Of a DNA stretch of 64,000 nucleotides, positions 46,556 to 58,110 are shown piece after piece. The translations under genes and the position numbers were made by a program. Numbering within the stretch: position 1 is the stretch's first letter; every line of letters begins with the position of its first letter. The stretch is from Anastrepha obliqua (taxonomy: Eukaryota; Arthropoda; Insecta; Diptera; Tephritidae), in assembly GCF_027943255.1 (NCBI RefSeq), contig NC_072896.1:69706501-69770500 (forward strand). Direction: 5' to 3'. Under the pieces are notes generated by a model. The model had not been told where the DNA came from and ran no database searches. It saw nothing but the letters and a program-made list of their open reading frames with translations.

Positions 46556-47480
46556 CCCGTAGAGTGACAAACTCACATAACTAACGGAACATATTCAAAC
46601 ATGAGTATTGGACAAATTTTTGTGCAAACTCTAAGTTTCGGGAGGCCAGAGAAATACAAGTGTCCCAAAAAAAGCAGGACGTAACCAGCAAATAAGAATA
46701 AAGCATCTGAAGCTTCGATTGCACCAAAACCTGCGTAGAAGCCAACTTAAGCTACAGAAAACCTGATGTTAGCTATGCCACTATCGTCAAGGGCTTCAGA
46801 TACTTTCACAAGAGGAGCAGGGAAAGGGTTGAGGAAGTATAGAGGAGATATATAAGGGATGCGAAGCCGAACCAGAATTAATACTAGTCGATTGCGCTAA
46901 AGAGGAAGGTGCAAATTAGTGCCAAACTGTCCGGCTGGGAGGTTCCAGAATTAGGCAGTCATAACGAGGGCAATATATACACTCGTTACTTAATGTGCAG
47001 CTACCATGAGCCCCTGGCGTTGTAAAAAAGAAGCTTCTGAACCCCATCATCACCCAAACAAGCGTCTGTGCAAACACCTGTGTAGAGTACTCAGCAGAAC
47101 GGAGGAGGGAGAGCAACTATAGAATGTACTACTACAAGTTCGGTACGATTCCCGTTCACTTACACAAAGAATGCGGTAATAGATATGTACTAGAGAAGCA
47201 GACAGCAATCAAGCCGATATCAGCACTGGGATCAATATATCAGAGGAGGTAGCCCAAATTTAGCTGATTAAGTGGCTAAAAACGAGATCACTATATACGT
47301 CTCGTCGCTATCTCACGAAAGTGGTAACGTATTTTACCGGAGAAGGAAATAAAATACAATAAACTAGGACAACTACTAAAATTCATTCAGCAAGTTAGGT
47401 TTAGAGAAATACTCTGAATCCGTGGATGGAACGCAATAGATCTTTCAAGTCGCAGTGCCAAATCACCTCACAATGATAAT
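46556..47480 (+). pseudogene. Possible heavily decayed non-LTR element
   Basis: The region is less AT-rich than its surroundings. Near 47245-47300 the plus strand reads NLAD-stop-VAKNEIT, reminiscent of the GNExADxLAKxGA end of a retrotransposon RNase H domain. Upstream frames give KPDVSYATIVKGF. No catalytic motif is convincing. Tentative. Confidence 0.25.
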
Positions 47481-50226
47481 TGTCAGATAAACTAAATAAA
47501 AATAAGGGTGTTTCGAAATAGGAGATAACAAATTATTTATTGGCCAAGCGACTGCTGGATGCATATTCCAGAATTAAGACTTTTACTCTGCTAGCTAAAC
47601 TTTCCGAAATTTATTATACATCTTTCTTCAATGCGGTGTATGTCGCAGATGCTAGTAATTTCACTATATTTAGTAAAAATTAAAAAAAAAAAAACAGGAA
47701 ATATAAAGTTAATAAACACACCATGTAAAATGCGGTAAGCAGCTTATATTAAATTAAAGAATACAAAAATTATAGTTAAAGCCTCACTCTATTGGCAAAA
47801 TAATGCCTCAGGTAATTTGAAGCACTTGTAGACTGCGTGTCGCTTTTCAACGCTATTCAGGGTGGAGCACTCAATGAAAAAAAAAACAAAAAAAGTTCTG
47901 AAAAAACAAGAAACGTAAGCAACAAAAAAGAAAAAAAAATATATATATATATACAATAAATAATAGCAATAATGATATAATCAAAGCGTTGTGTACGTCA
48001 TTAACACTGACCCGCGATTTGCGGCGTAGAAGGCGCACCTTCTTACATTTCGTGTGTTAGTTGAACGTAAAACAAAAGCGCAGAATATCATCGCGCAAAA
48101 CTTCCTCCAGTGGCTGACAGCGCTGGCTGCGCGGCGACTGATTGCTTTCCATTTGTGTAATGGAACAAGTATAGCGCAAACAAAAGTCTTCATTACTCTA
48201 CACTTAAGTAAATAAATTTACAAGAATGCTGAGGGAGTGAGTGCCATGCATATACCCTGCATGCGTGCGTGTGTGTGTGCTTAGTGTACTCATTATAGCC
48301 CGGCTTCTTTTTTGAAATTTTTTTGACTTATCATTGCACTCCTGCGGTCAACATCCGTTCGATCCTCGTAGCGTTGCCTTCAACTCGCCGCCATTGAACT
48401 CTCTCGAATTGTAGTAATTAATAATAATAATTTGCAGCACGATAAGAATTCCATTAAAAGAATTTTATTTTTTAATGTATACAAAATAAGGTAACTTAAG
48501 TAAAATGTACAGAATGAAAACGAAAACAAAACAACAATTAAAAACTAAAAAAAAAAATGAAATACTTTAAAGAAGTAAAAATTGAAATAGTAACCAAGCG
48601 CGCACGAAGGAAAGCACAAAAGACCAGCGCGGCATGATTTTGACTCTTTTGTGTACTTAATTTATTAAATTCGCTTTTTTCGCTTTTGTTATGCTCGAAT
48701 TGTTGATTGCCATTGCTGCTCAGCTGCCGTTGTTGCTCACTTACTTTTACCATCCTGAGCACCTCAGCTCCAGCTATAGTTTAAACACATTTGTGTGCGC
48801 GCGCAGGCGCGTTATCTAGATTGAAACGCTTGCGGCTACAAAAACCGTTCATTATTGAAATCACTCGGTAATGTTAACTTAAATTTGCTTTCATTGTGCT
48901 CATACATGCATACAGCTATACATACATATATACATACACACATATATACTTCACTGCTTGTTTTTTTTATTTTTATTAGCGCTTTTGTTGATTTCTTTGT
49001 TAATTTTAAGTTGTTGACTGTTGATTACTGCTGCTTTGGCAATTGTTCTTCTTTTTTTTATTTTTTTATTTTTTTTTTGCGCTGGCGTTGTTACTGTGCT
49101 AGACTTTTTGGCATTTTCGATTTTTTTCTGTGCAGTTTCAGTTTTAATTTGCATGCCTTCATTCTTCCACGACTCTGTGTTTGCCTTCGAAGTAATGATC
49201 ATGAAGTTTCTTTTCATTTGCGTTTTATGCAAATTAGTGCGCTTTTTTTCTTTGCAAATTTCTTATTTTATTTTTCTTTTTTTTGTATTTTTGCCTTGGG
49301 CTTGCGAGTAGTTAGAAATTGCGGCGTAGCAGCAAAGCAAAAATGTTGCGCAGTTAAGGTCAGACATAGTGGCTGCGTTAGTTTATTGATTGTTCGAATG
49401 AAAGGCTTAAGCGACGAAATTCAATGGGGACATTGAAAAGAGGAAATGAGAAAGTTTAAGTTTTCTAGTGCTTTCAAAAGCTCCATACAAGTATAATTTT
49501 TGTACTTCTTGTTAAGTAGGGATTATTAGTATGAGGAAGATTTTATTTCAGGTAAGGATTTAATGGTTTGATACAATTATTTGCATTTTTTCATTATTAA
49601 AAAAATTATAAAGTAATTATTTTTTTAAATTTAATTAAAATATTTAAATTCAATCAAAACTGCATTACCATATATGGCTCATATGCGGTAAAGGCTTAAC
49701 TAATATCAATTTACAAATTTTGTCCGCCAGCAACAGCTTCACCTATTTGAAAAAATAATTAAAAATATCAAATACTTAAAAACAATCAAATGAATTCTTA
49801 TGATTACAATTATTTCGTCGATCCCTATAACTTGGTTATTTTATTTAAAATAGTGCGGTATTTTTCAATTTGTTTTTGATTATTTTTTAATTGCAAATAA
49901 TTATTATTTTTAATTATAATTAATTATTAATTTCTGCACTATGGAAAATTAAACTTATCAGTAAATTAAAAATTGGTAAAAAATGTATTGGTTATTAAAT
50001 AAGCTTTGGGCCAATGCAGAAATCTAAGCTGAAAGTGCTGGGTTCTGAGAAGTTATTAAAATTCATATGTTTATAAATTAAGACTGACTAGCTTCAAAGA
50101 TTTTAATTTACTATGCCTTACTAAGTAAAAGTAAGAATAAATGTAAAAATAAAAGGTTAAAATGTATCATTATATATTTTTTACACAACATTTAAAAAGA
50201 GCTGATGATCATTTTCACTTGCTCAT
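47481..50226. other. No gene supported; simple repeats
   Basis: An A-rich tract at 47875-47940 runs into an AT run at 47938-47954. GT and CATA repeats occur near 48265 and 48900-48945. The 193-codon frame at 48855-49436 is Phe/Leu/Tyr-rich and arises from T-rich DNA. Confidence 0.5.
47938..47954. repeat. (AT)n microsatellite
   Basis: About eight consecutive AT units after an A-rich tract. Confidence 0.8.
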
Positions 50227-50534
50227 ACTTTGCTGAAGGAACCATACTAACGAATTCTGATGTCCCCCAATTTGCGTCGAACGAAAAATCCCAATGTGAC
50301 CCATTTAGAGTGCTCCAATCGAGTCCAAATGTATGACCGACCCCCACTAACTTTGGACGGCCGATCCACCCATGCCAGTGGCATACCCCCTGGAACTCCC
50401 CTGGGGGGTGCCCCATACAATCATTTCAAAATATCACCATTTTTGGCCTTTACATGAGAAAAGAAACTAAAAGGTTCGACCCAAATTGGGGGACATCAGA
50501 ATTCGTTTTAGAGGTATGGTTCCTTCGGCAAAGT
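50227..50534. repeat. Long inverted repeat (foldback)
   Basis: Arm 1 at 50227-50282 (ACTTTGCTGAAGGAACCATA ... GTCGAAC) and arm 2 at 50474-50534 are reverse complements with few mismatches and a short insertion, separated by a 191-bp loop. Both arms carry GAATTCTGATGTCCCCCAA. Within the loop, 50380-50413 forms a second hairpin (ACCCCCTGG against CCTGGGGGG). No coding capacity and no transposase. It could be a foldback MITE or a structured RNA source. Confidence 0.7.
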
Positions 50535-50993
50535 TTCTTATTTTGATCCCTAGAATATGATTTTCACAGAGCAATGGGCGGTTTTTTTGCCTCCCCACAA
50601 ATCGACCCGGCCTAATGCGAATATAGTTTTTAACATCGATATATCATCAATGAGTAGTGAATTGTTTAACTTCTTTTTGAGTTTTAAAAAAAACTATTAT
50701 TTCATTAAAAAATTGAAATATGTATATTTTTCGCGTACAGCATTTCAAATATACGGACTTAAGGTCCATAATAAATTTGAGTATAGAAATTTAATATCTA
50801 AAATACTAATTTGACACTATTTTGTCTTTAGAAAAATCTGAAAATACAGACACAAAAATATGGCCCAAAGGAACAGAGGTTGCTAAGAATTTGTTTCACA
50901 TTTTTTTCCGAATATTTACCCAGAGGATTATTGTAATTCAGAATTTAGGACTGCTACCAAAAGTTTGTTTTGGCTTAAATAATTTCTATATTA
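50535..50993. other. No gene seen
   Basis: AT-rich spacer between the foldback and the TIR element. Confidence 0.5.
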
Positions 50994-50995
50994 TA

Positions 50996-51904
50996 CAGGG
51001 TAGGCCATTTAAAGCGGGCCCATTTGTTTCTGAAAAAAAACATTGAAAAAAACATTTTTTTTGTGTTGATATGAAAAATCATTTATTTTGATTCAAGGAG
51101 ATTTGTTCCAGCTAGTTTTTGAAAATGATATCCTTCAAATGTTTGCCTCTGGCCTTGATGGCCAAATGTGTCCTTTTTTCGGCGTTTTCCATCGTTTTGG
51201 CCAATATTTCGGCCGGTATGGCGGCGATTTCGCGTCGGATATTGTTTTTAAGTTGAGTTAGAGTCCTTGGCTTGTTGATGTATACCTTGGATTTCAGATA
51301 ACCCCACAAATAAAAGTCCGGTGGCGTCAAATCTGGTGATCTCGGTGGCCACGGAAAATCACCATTTTTCGAAATCAACCTTCCAGGGAACAATGGCTTC
51401 AAAAAATCGATTGTAGCGCGTGAAGTGTGGCATGTAGCCCCGTCCTGTTGGAACCAGTAGCCTTCCATGTCATTTTCTTCGATGATTGGCGATGCCTAAT
51501 TCCTGAGAACGACGATAACTCGATGTTCGCGGAGCCTCCTCAACACTGGCTCGTACAGCCTCGATATTTTCAGCAGAACGTCGTGTACGTTGTCTGGATG
51601 CGTGGCTGGTATTGCTGAGACTACCGTGGTTAATAAATTTTGCGTATAAACGCTGTAAAGTGCTTTTGGATGGCGCACTTTTAACTTTATTTTTTTTTTT
51701 AAACGCACGTTGAGTTTTCACAATTGAGAAGTTATTTTGGATGTAAAGCTGAATTATTTCAGCGCGTTCTTTTGGAGTGTACTGCTCCATGGTAAAAATT
51801 GTCTTGGACTGACGCTTCCAACGCGCTATGTCATTAGTCGATCTGACGTTCCTGTCAAAAGTTATAGGGTTGCCAGATGGGCCCGCTTTAAATGGCCTAC
51901 CCTG
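50996..51904 (-). mobile_element. 909-bp internally deleted TIR transposon
   Basis: Perfect 28-bp terminal inverted repeats starting CAGGGTAGGCCATTTAAAGC sit at 50996-51023 and 51877-51904, flanked by TA on both sides (50994-50995, 51905-51906). These are Tc1/mariner-superfamily properties. Inside, the minus strand carries the two ends of a transposase gene with the middle missing. With identical termini but a crippled gene, it looks like a non-autonomous derivative that could be moved by a full-length relative elsewhere. Confidence 0.9.
51112..51790 (-). pseudogene. Transposase with HTH and DDE ends joined by a deletion
   Basis: Frame 1 (51790-51470) gives MEQYTPKERAEIIQLYIQNN, the DUF4817-like HTH, then RRSAENIEAVRASVEEAP and SSYRRSQELGIANH, the second HTH. 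It stops at 51470. Frame 2 (51468-51112) begins MEGYWFQQDGATCHTSRAT with the second catalytic Asp, then PPRSPDLTPPDFYLWGYLK with the third, and a Lys-rich C-terminus. The segment with the first catalytic Asp is deleted at about 51480, joining the parts out of frame. Both flanking halves are otherwise uninterrupted, so the deletion is the main defect. Confidence 0.85.
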
Positions 51905-51906
51905 TA

Positions 51907-52099
51907 TTACTAAGCCCCAAAGGAGGAATTCCAGGTGTAAACCTATACAGAAAAAAAAATTTAATTAAAGTTAAAATTAAAGTAAAATAAAGAAATACAC
52001 ATTTATTTTCCCAAATTATAGAAAATGTTTCATTTAAATTAATGCATATTGCTAGGCATACATTTTTACTTTTTTCTGGCAATCTGTGATTCTCTAAAA
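51907..52099. other. Short spacer
   Basis: AT-rich, nothing recognised. Confidence 0.4.
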
Positions 52100-52900
52100 A
52101 AAATAGTTCGTCTTATGAGCCAACCAAGCCATAGCGTCTGTATAGCTATTGCTACTTCACCTACTAAACGCGCAACCGAACGTCAATTCTGTTGTCAGCG
52201 ATTGGTAGAACGGAATTTCCATTTACTGAATGATTAGCACTGCTGTAAATGATTTCCTCATAATTATGGTATGCTCTGGCTATCAGTCACTAGATCGCCA
52301 TCTTTAATCTTACAGTAAACCTTTTGTAAGCCGCCTAACTTTCTTCCAAAATTTTCAAGCACTTTTTCTGTCGGTCAGCATCTCAAGCACTTTGCATTTA
52401 TGCATTCCGACATCTCTATGAATTTTTCCAATAAAACATCTTCCCTTCTAAACTCCTGATAGCGATCTTATGCATCCCAAGCTGCTGTCGTTCTCTGCAT
52501 CGACCCATAAGCAGCTTATTTCCGTTCTAGTCCCATAGTTGAGGTGAATCAATTTGTTGGGAAGTACTTTCTGTGAGTAGATTTGGGAGTCGAATGACAA
52601 GTCTGTTGGCTATCTATTACGATTGTTACATTTGGATACCCGGCTTCTCTTGTGGTTTTAAAAGCATAGTTTTTGCTTGGATGAATTCGAGATGCAACAA
52701 GATAAACATCTGCACAAATGTTGGGTTCTAAAGTTTTATCCTGTGATATGATTTTGAGTGAGCCTAATTGTATATCTGTCCTTTTTAGAAATATGCGAGA
52801 TTTTGGCGATAGAAATTCACTTACAATTGCCCGTACACTGAATAGTCGAACGAGTAATAGTCGCAAAAACCGATTGGTTTTTGGTCATATTTCAGTTTGT
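52100..52900 (-). pseudogene. Decayed RTE-like retrotransposon, endonuclease-to-linker part
   Basis: Minus-strand frames give LEPNICADVYLVASRI (about 52735-52690), comparable to RGPNIDSDHYLVAAKL in the intact element. YPNVTIVIDSQQTCHST and RTTAAWD (about 52495) align with the linker. VYCKIKDGDLVTDSQS (about 52310) matches FSCKNKDGELVTDVQS, and the reading extends to about 52190. Stops and frame changes are many. The colinear order of three blocks makes the assignment firm; the 105-codon frame at 52549-52866 is therefore not a host gene. Confidence 0.65.
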
Positions 52901-55900
52901 GATGGGGCTTGAAGCGAAATGTATTTTACTTTTCTTATTCATATAGCGTTGCTTCTTTGACTCGACTAGGTATAATTGTTCGTTAATTACAGAGGACAAA
53001 GAAGATAAACAATATAATAACAGCAGGAAAAATTTAAATCAAGCTGTGCGCACAGCAACATTTATATGGAAAAAGGATGATTCCAGTGACGATTGCTACA
53101 TCAAAACGGCCCTGTGCACAACAAATCAGGCAAATGAATATTGCTACACTACTTAAGTAGGTGGTTATGTAGGTATGTATGCATGTAGGTAAGTCGACAG
53201 ACAGATCCGTTAAAAGGCAGCAACCAAAGGTTGGGCAACCGAAAAAGGCTTGTGTGCTGGGATCGATGTGACCACCACAGTTGTGGAAGACAGCGGTCAG
53301 GTCAGCAACGGATAAGAAGACGCTTAAGTATCAGTGTATACATATATACGTATAAACAAACATATACATGTTTATGTATATATAGTTGCCTAAGCGGCTG
53401 TTGAGTAGCTCAAGCTGATTCAATCCAACGAAGTTCAATCGATCTAAGTAGGTAGTAAAAAGTGATGGGCATGTGAGTGTGTGTGTGTTGTTGCATGCCT
53501 ACCGCTGCGTGCTAAGGACTGCATAAGCTATCAATGATGGGATTATCAGACTCTAACATAAAAGCAAAAAAAAAACAAATACAAACCCAAAAAAAAAAAA
53601 GAAAACATGCCATGCACAGCTGCTGTGGTCTAAAAGCCAACGTCAAGAACAGAAACAACAGCAACCGCAACAACAGCTAATAGCGATATTATTAAGAAAT
53701 TAAAGTGATTTCAGCTGGTTTAATTTTATATCAACATTTATTGTTGCTCCATAAGCGTTGTTATTGCTGCTATTTTTATGTTTTCAATATTCTTAATGTT
53801 TGCTCTTTTCGTGCAAAGGTTTGGTTTTTTTGTTTCATTTTCGGTTGATGTTGTGTTGATGCGCACACGCTGAAGTGTTCCCACAGCCACTTTTGGTGTG
53901 GCAGCACAATATTATTGTTATTGTACTGATTTCTGCTGTTGACTCATATTTTGTATGTTTTAGTTGTTGATTTTATTACGTTTATACATATATTCATATT
54001 CCACTCTTTTATACCTACAAAGATACTACCAATGCTATGTGATTAAGACTTGATGGCATAATTTCGATAGGGTCCTTCGCTCTTCCGGTGGTCTGCCGGT
54101 CATATGTAATGCTTTTTGTTTTTGTTTTGCTCTTTCTTATGTTCCCTTTTGTTGTCTGCTTAAGTGGTTCTAATTAGTTTTGCGGTGAGAATATGTGATG
54201 CGCTAATTGGGGCATATAAATTCTTGGAGTTAGTTTATGCGCGAATTTTGCGGTTTAGCACAGTCATATGAAAGCAAATACACACACGCGCATACATATA
54301 CTTGTATCAACACATTTGCCACTAAATAACCCTATATTTTTATAAGCCTTTCACTATTTGTGTGAACAAATGTTAAAAAGTCAATTAAGTGCGATTATTT
54401 ACAGCTTAAGCCGATTTGCGCTGACGTTCGCAACAAAAGACTTAAGACACGAACTTCATTGGCATATAAATTTTCGCATAATTATTATTAGCTCATGTAA
54501 TCATTTATTATTTATTATTTTATTTTAGTTAATATATTTGTTTATTATTAAATTTCAATTTTTTTCTTTTCTGCTTGCTATTTAATTTATGCATTTTTAT
54601 ATATTTTTTTTAAATTTAATGCAATGCAATTTGTTCGATATTTCTTTTTTCTTTTGGTTTTTAGTCAGCACAATTTTATCAGCTCTTCGATTTTAACCTT
54701 GTTATGTATGGCTGACATGAAACGTGTGCCGCTCCAAAAAATGCATTGCTAATTCGCTAAATATAAAATTGAAGCGAAATTCCCCCAAAAAGGCGATAAA
54801 AACTTCAATGCAATAGAGTTTTAGTATCGTTGCATGCGATAAATAACGAGTTATGAGAAACTAGGTTTGATTTGATTAGATACGCGCATAGCAACTTGGC
54901 AGTCAGTCAGTCAGCTCGGCTAGCTAGCCGGTTGCCTTAGTTAGCTGCTGCTAAGGCTAGAGTTGCTCTGTTTGCCGGGCAGCGCGCAAATTTGATTTGC
55001 TTGTAATTAGATGCAGCTGAATAAACAAACAAAAAATTTTTACAAAAATATTAAACAACAACAATAACAGTAAAAGCAAGAAACCTATTTATATTTACTA
55101 TAAAAATTTGAGGGGCAAGTGAATGTTGTATTGCTTATGGGGCTCCTTTTTTTGCTTTTTCTTTAACTTTTTTGTTTGCTGTCATTTCGAGTGCACTTGT
55201 GATTTTTATGCAAAATTTATGGAATATTCCACTTTTCTGAAGTTGTCACTGTTGATTACATTCAATTTCTATGATTTTTTTTGCATTATTGCAAATTTGT
55301 GGCGATTGCATATATTAAAAAATCAAATTTGATTCAGATTTATTTCGAAATACTAAGTTATTCATTTTATTTATATTCTGTATGGTTGAGCTGCATACTT
55401 ACGTACATAACGCACAATCTTGCCGAAACAGACATAACTCAAAATTTCTAAACTTTGGCTTATTGCTATTCAGCCTACTAATACTCAAAATACTTCCTCA
55501 TATTTGTTATTGTAAATTGTCGAATAAAGAGTTAGGCCTCTTTTGTTGTTACGAATGACATGGCCATTTGCAATTGAGAAAAATTTTAAATATCTGGTTG
55601 TGTTGTGTGGCTCGAAGTGCGTTGATCGCAATCGGTTATCCAAAAGAAACTTTTTTCGAATTGACTTTTTCTTTGAAAAATTGCTTTTCATTTACTTTAC
55701 AACCTTGAATATTAGCTTAATATAATAGATAAGAATTATTATTTTTTTTTGTAGGGGACATATACAACATAACCCTAACTTAATTAGCACACAGGCTGCA
55801 ACTAAATAAATAAATGTAAATAAAAAGTGTTCTAAAGAAATGATAGAAAAATTTATTGGAAAAGCCATAATTAAAAAAAATCAGTTTTTTCAACTAGTTT

Positions 55901-56295
55901 TAAAGATCTTCATAACCTTTCCTCGTTTGATTTCCTAAAAAACATTTCTTCTTAATAACCAGCATTTTGGTGTTCTGAAATATTCCATAAGTTTAAAAAC
56001 CAATTTATGCGTTTTCTGAAAAATGCCATATTTTGAGTCGTGCCTTTTTTTGGGTAAGGTGTGCGATATTATATTTCTAGAGGTGTAAGGCTTTTTGAGA
56101 GTTTGTACTTGGTAGTCTTAATTAGTAAACGTTGCCACGTTTACTTAATTTATAAGATTTCTTTAAATATTAGAAGAATGCCGTTATAGTTTCTATTTTT
56201 TATAGAGTAATACAGTTTTAGTTTTTGGGCTATTTGAGGCAAACACTCAATTTATTTTAATGGCTAAACTAGGTTTTATATTGTACCTACATACT
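52901..56295. other. No gene supported; microsatellites
   Basis: CATATA/GTATG repeats lie at 53155-53185 and 53335-53385, a GT run at 53473-53490, and A-rich runs at 53560-53605. 54895-54985 is GC-richer, with TCAGTCAGTCAG and GCTAGCTAGCC. It could be a promoter-proximal host segment, but no TATA box, exon or frame was identified. Confidence 0.45.
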
Positions 56296-56459
56296 TGTTG
56301 GTTTTTCATTCGCTCCCATTATTCTGTTGCCTCTCCTGGTGTCCCTCAGGGCTGTATTCTGGGCCCATTACTCTTCATTACTCGACATTTCTTTTACATG
56401 TGAACGAATCTTTAAATCAATTTCAACTCTTTTTAACTCGTGCAAGCTCCAGTAAGATC
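56296..56459 (+). pseudogene. Non-LTR reverse transcriptase, left half (interrupted by piggyBac)
   Basis: The plus strand reads YSVASPGVPQGCILGPLLFI (about 56318-56377), the RT motif before the catalytic aspartates. After frame changes it reaches ASSSKI directly before the TTAA at 56460. The reading continues on the far side of the piggyBac-like element at 57974. Confidence 0.7.
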
Positions 56460-56463
56460 TTAA
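56460..56463. repeat. TTAA target duplication, left
   Basis: TTAA directly before the left terminal repeat; matched by TTAA at 57974-57977, the hallmark of piggyBac-family insertion. Confidence 0.9.
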
Positions 56464-57973
56464 CCTTCCTATACCCGCGCGTTGGTCTGTGAGACCGAGA
56501 AAATGATTTTACGTAAATTTTTGTTTTTCCAGAAACTCTACAAAGTTGAATTTACTGCTAGCTTCCGGTTTTCTTGCAAGCTCTATATTAGTGTTGATTT
56601 GGCGTTTGCACTAGACAGGCGTGTTGGTGATTTTTATAAAAATTGGTCTGTGAGACCGACGCGGGTATATGTGTAATTTTTTGTGAAGTTAAAGCAGTTA
56701 TTTTGTTTTTTGTTTCTTTCTTATTTTTTTACGTTTTGCAGGTACTTTTTAATATTATAATGAATGAAGGGCAAATCAGACTACTTTTGGAGGAAAAAAA
56801 TTCGACTTCTGATTATGAGGATGAAAATGACAGCGACGTTGAAGACTTTGTTGCAGGAGATCTAGAAAGTTATGATACCGAGCAAGCAGATGATGAAGAA
56901 ATCGACGAGGAGTTGAATGAGATAGATGATAGAGAATTTTATCTTGGTAAAGATGGACACACTAGGTGGAATAATGATGCTCCGTCAAATCGTGTAAGAC
57001 GTCTCGCTAGGAATATAGTCACTCAACTGCCAGGGCCTAGAAAAGCAGCAAAAAATTCAAGGAAATAGGCGAGGTTTGGAGATTATTTTTTACTGAAGTT
57101 GTTATAAATCATATTGTAAAGTATACTAATGATCTCATAAAACCTAATTTTTCAAGAGAAAGCGACTGTACCTATACAGACAACATAGAAATCAAAGCCC
57201 TTTTAGGCCTTTTAATCTTTGCTGGAGTTAGGAGAAATAGTCGCTTCAACGCTAAAGATTTATTCAAAACAGATGGTTCCTCTTCGGAGATATTTCGATT
57301 AACTTTGAGCTGGAATCGATTTTATTTATTAAGGCGTTGTCTAAGATTTGACAATAAATTCACACGAGCTGAAAGGACTGCCGTAGATAAACTAGCTCCA
57401 AAAAGAGAATTATTTGAAGAAGTTGTAGCCGCGTTTCAAAAATACTACAGTGTGTCCCAGTTTAGCTTGACGTTTTTATTGCAAATAAATATTTTTTAAG
57501 CTAGAAAAGGCATTTTTTGTTTGTTTTTTTTTTTTTTTTGAAGAGGTAAAAGCGTAAGTTTTCTTTTTAAGGCAGATTTTTACATGAATTGCGATATGCC
57601 ATGATTTTTTATTTCAAGACGAAAAACTAATATAATTTATAATTTATGTATTGTCCAAGAAGTGTTTTTAAGTTATTATAACTTATTTTTATTTATGTGA
57701 ATAAAAAAATATGTTATTGTTTTGTTTTTGTAGTACTTAAGAAAAAATGATCGATTTTGATGGCTTTTTTGTTAATCACTTAAAATCAATAAAATAAGTG
57801 AATACAAATTTAATGCGTAGTTTTATTTTTTTATTACATCTACGGGATTGAAAAATAATAATTTGTTTTTAGTTTTGTTTGAAAAAAATAATATTTTATG
57901 TAGTTTGAACTTTCGGTCTGTGAGACCGTGTGCGGGTATATGTGTTACAAAAATTAACGCGGGTATAGGAAGG
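56464..57973 (+). mobile_element. piggyBac-family element, internally deleted
   Basis: 1510 bp between TTAA duplications. The ends are perfect 17-bp inverted repeats CCTTCCTATACCCGCGT-like (left 56464-56479, right 57958-57973; the 17th base differs). Subterminal GGTCTGTGAGACCG, itself nearly palindromic, occurs at 56484, 56645 and 57914. GCGGGTATATGTGT follows it at 56659 and 57931, giving internal repeats as known for piggyBac. The transposase gene inside lacks most of its catalytic domain, so the copy is non-autonomous. Confidence 0.9.
56761..57499 (+). pseudogene. piggyBac-type transposase, frameshifted and truncated
   Basis: Starts at ATG 56761 (MNEGQIRLLLEE). It has a long acidic N-terminus (residues 12-60, rich in Asp and Glu) and a NRVRRLARNIVTQLPGP segment, then hits a stop at 57066. 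One A missing from the run 57050-57055 explains the shift: the next frame continues FKEIGEVWRLFFTEVV, IEIKALLGLLIFAGVRRNSR and FYLLRRCLRFDN, the start of the piggyBac DDE domain (DDE_Tnp_1_7). It ends at 57499 after AAFQKYYSVSQF, before the first catalytic Asp. The remaining interval to the right terminus is AT-rich and non-coding. The protein would excise and insert DNA at TTAA. Confidence 0.85.
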
Positions 57974-57977
57974 TTAA
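57974..57977. repeat. TTAA target duplication, right
   Basis: Second TTAA flanking the piggyBac-family element. Confidence 0.9.
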
Positions 57978-58110
57978 TCTTGTCGTGGCGAGCAGTGATA
58001 AAAATCGGCTTCTTCTAAATTTCAAAAAATGTTTTCCCATATCGTTTGTCTGTTACTGAAAGCTTCGACTTGAGCTCGGATCACTCATTGGTAGACCAAG
58101 TAATGTCAGC
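57978..58110 (+). pseudogene. Non-LTR reverse transcriptase, right half
   Basis: If one TTAA is counted, the reading joins KI-FNL across the insertion and goes on as VVASSDKNRLLLNFKKCF, the helix after the YADD region (RLLLNxxKC). No further motif after about 58060. Confidence 0.65.

Noticed and set aside
48855..49436. 193-codon open frame rich in Phe, Leu and Tyr
   Set aside because: Generated by T-rich low-complexity DNA; no domain, and antisense is Lys/Asn-rich as expected.
52549..52866. 105-codon minus frame as a host gene
   Set aside because: Its DVYLVASRI and neighbouring blocks align in order with the RTE endonuclease-linker region.
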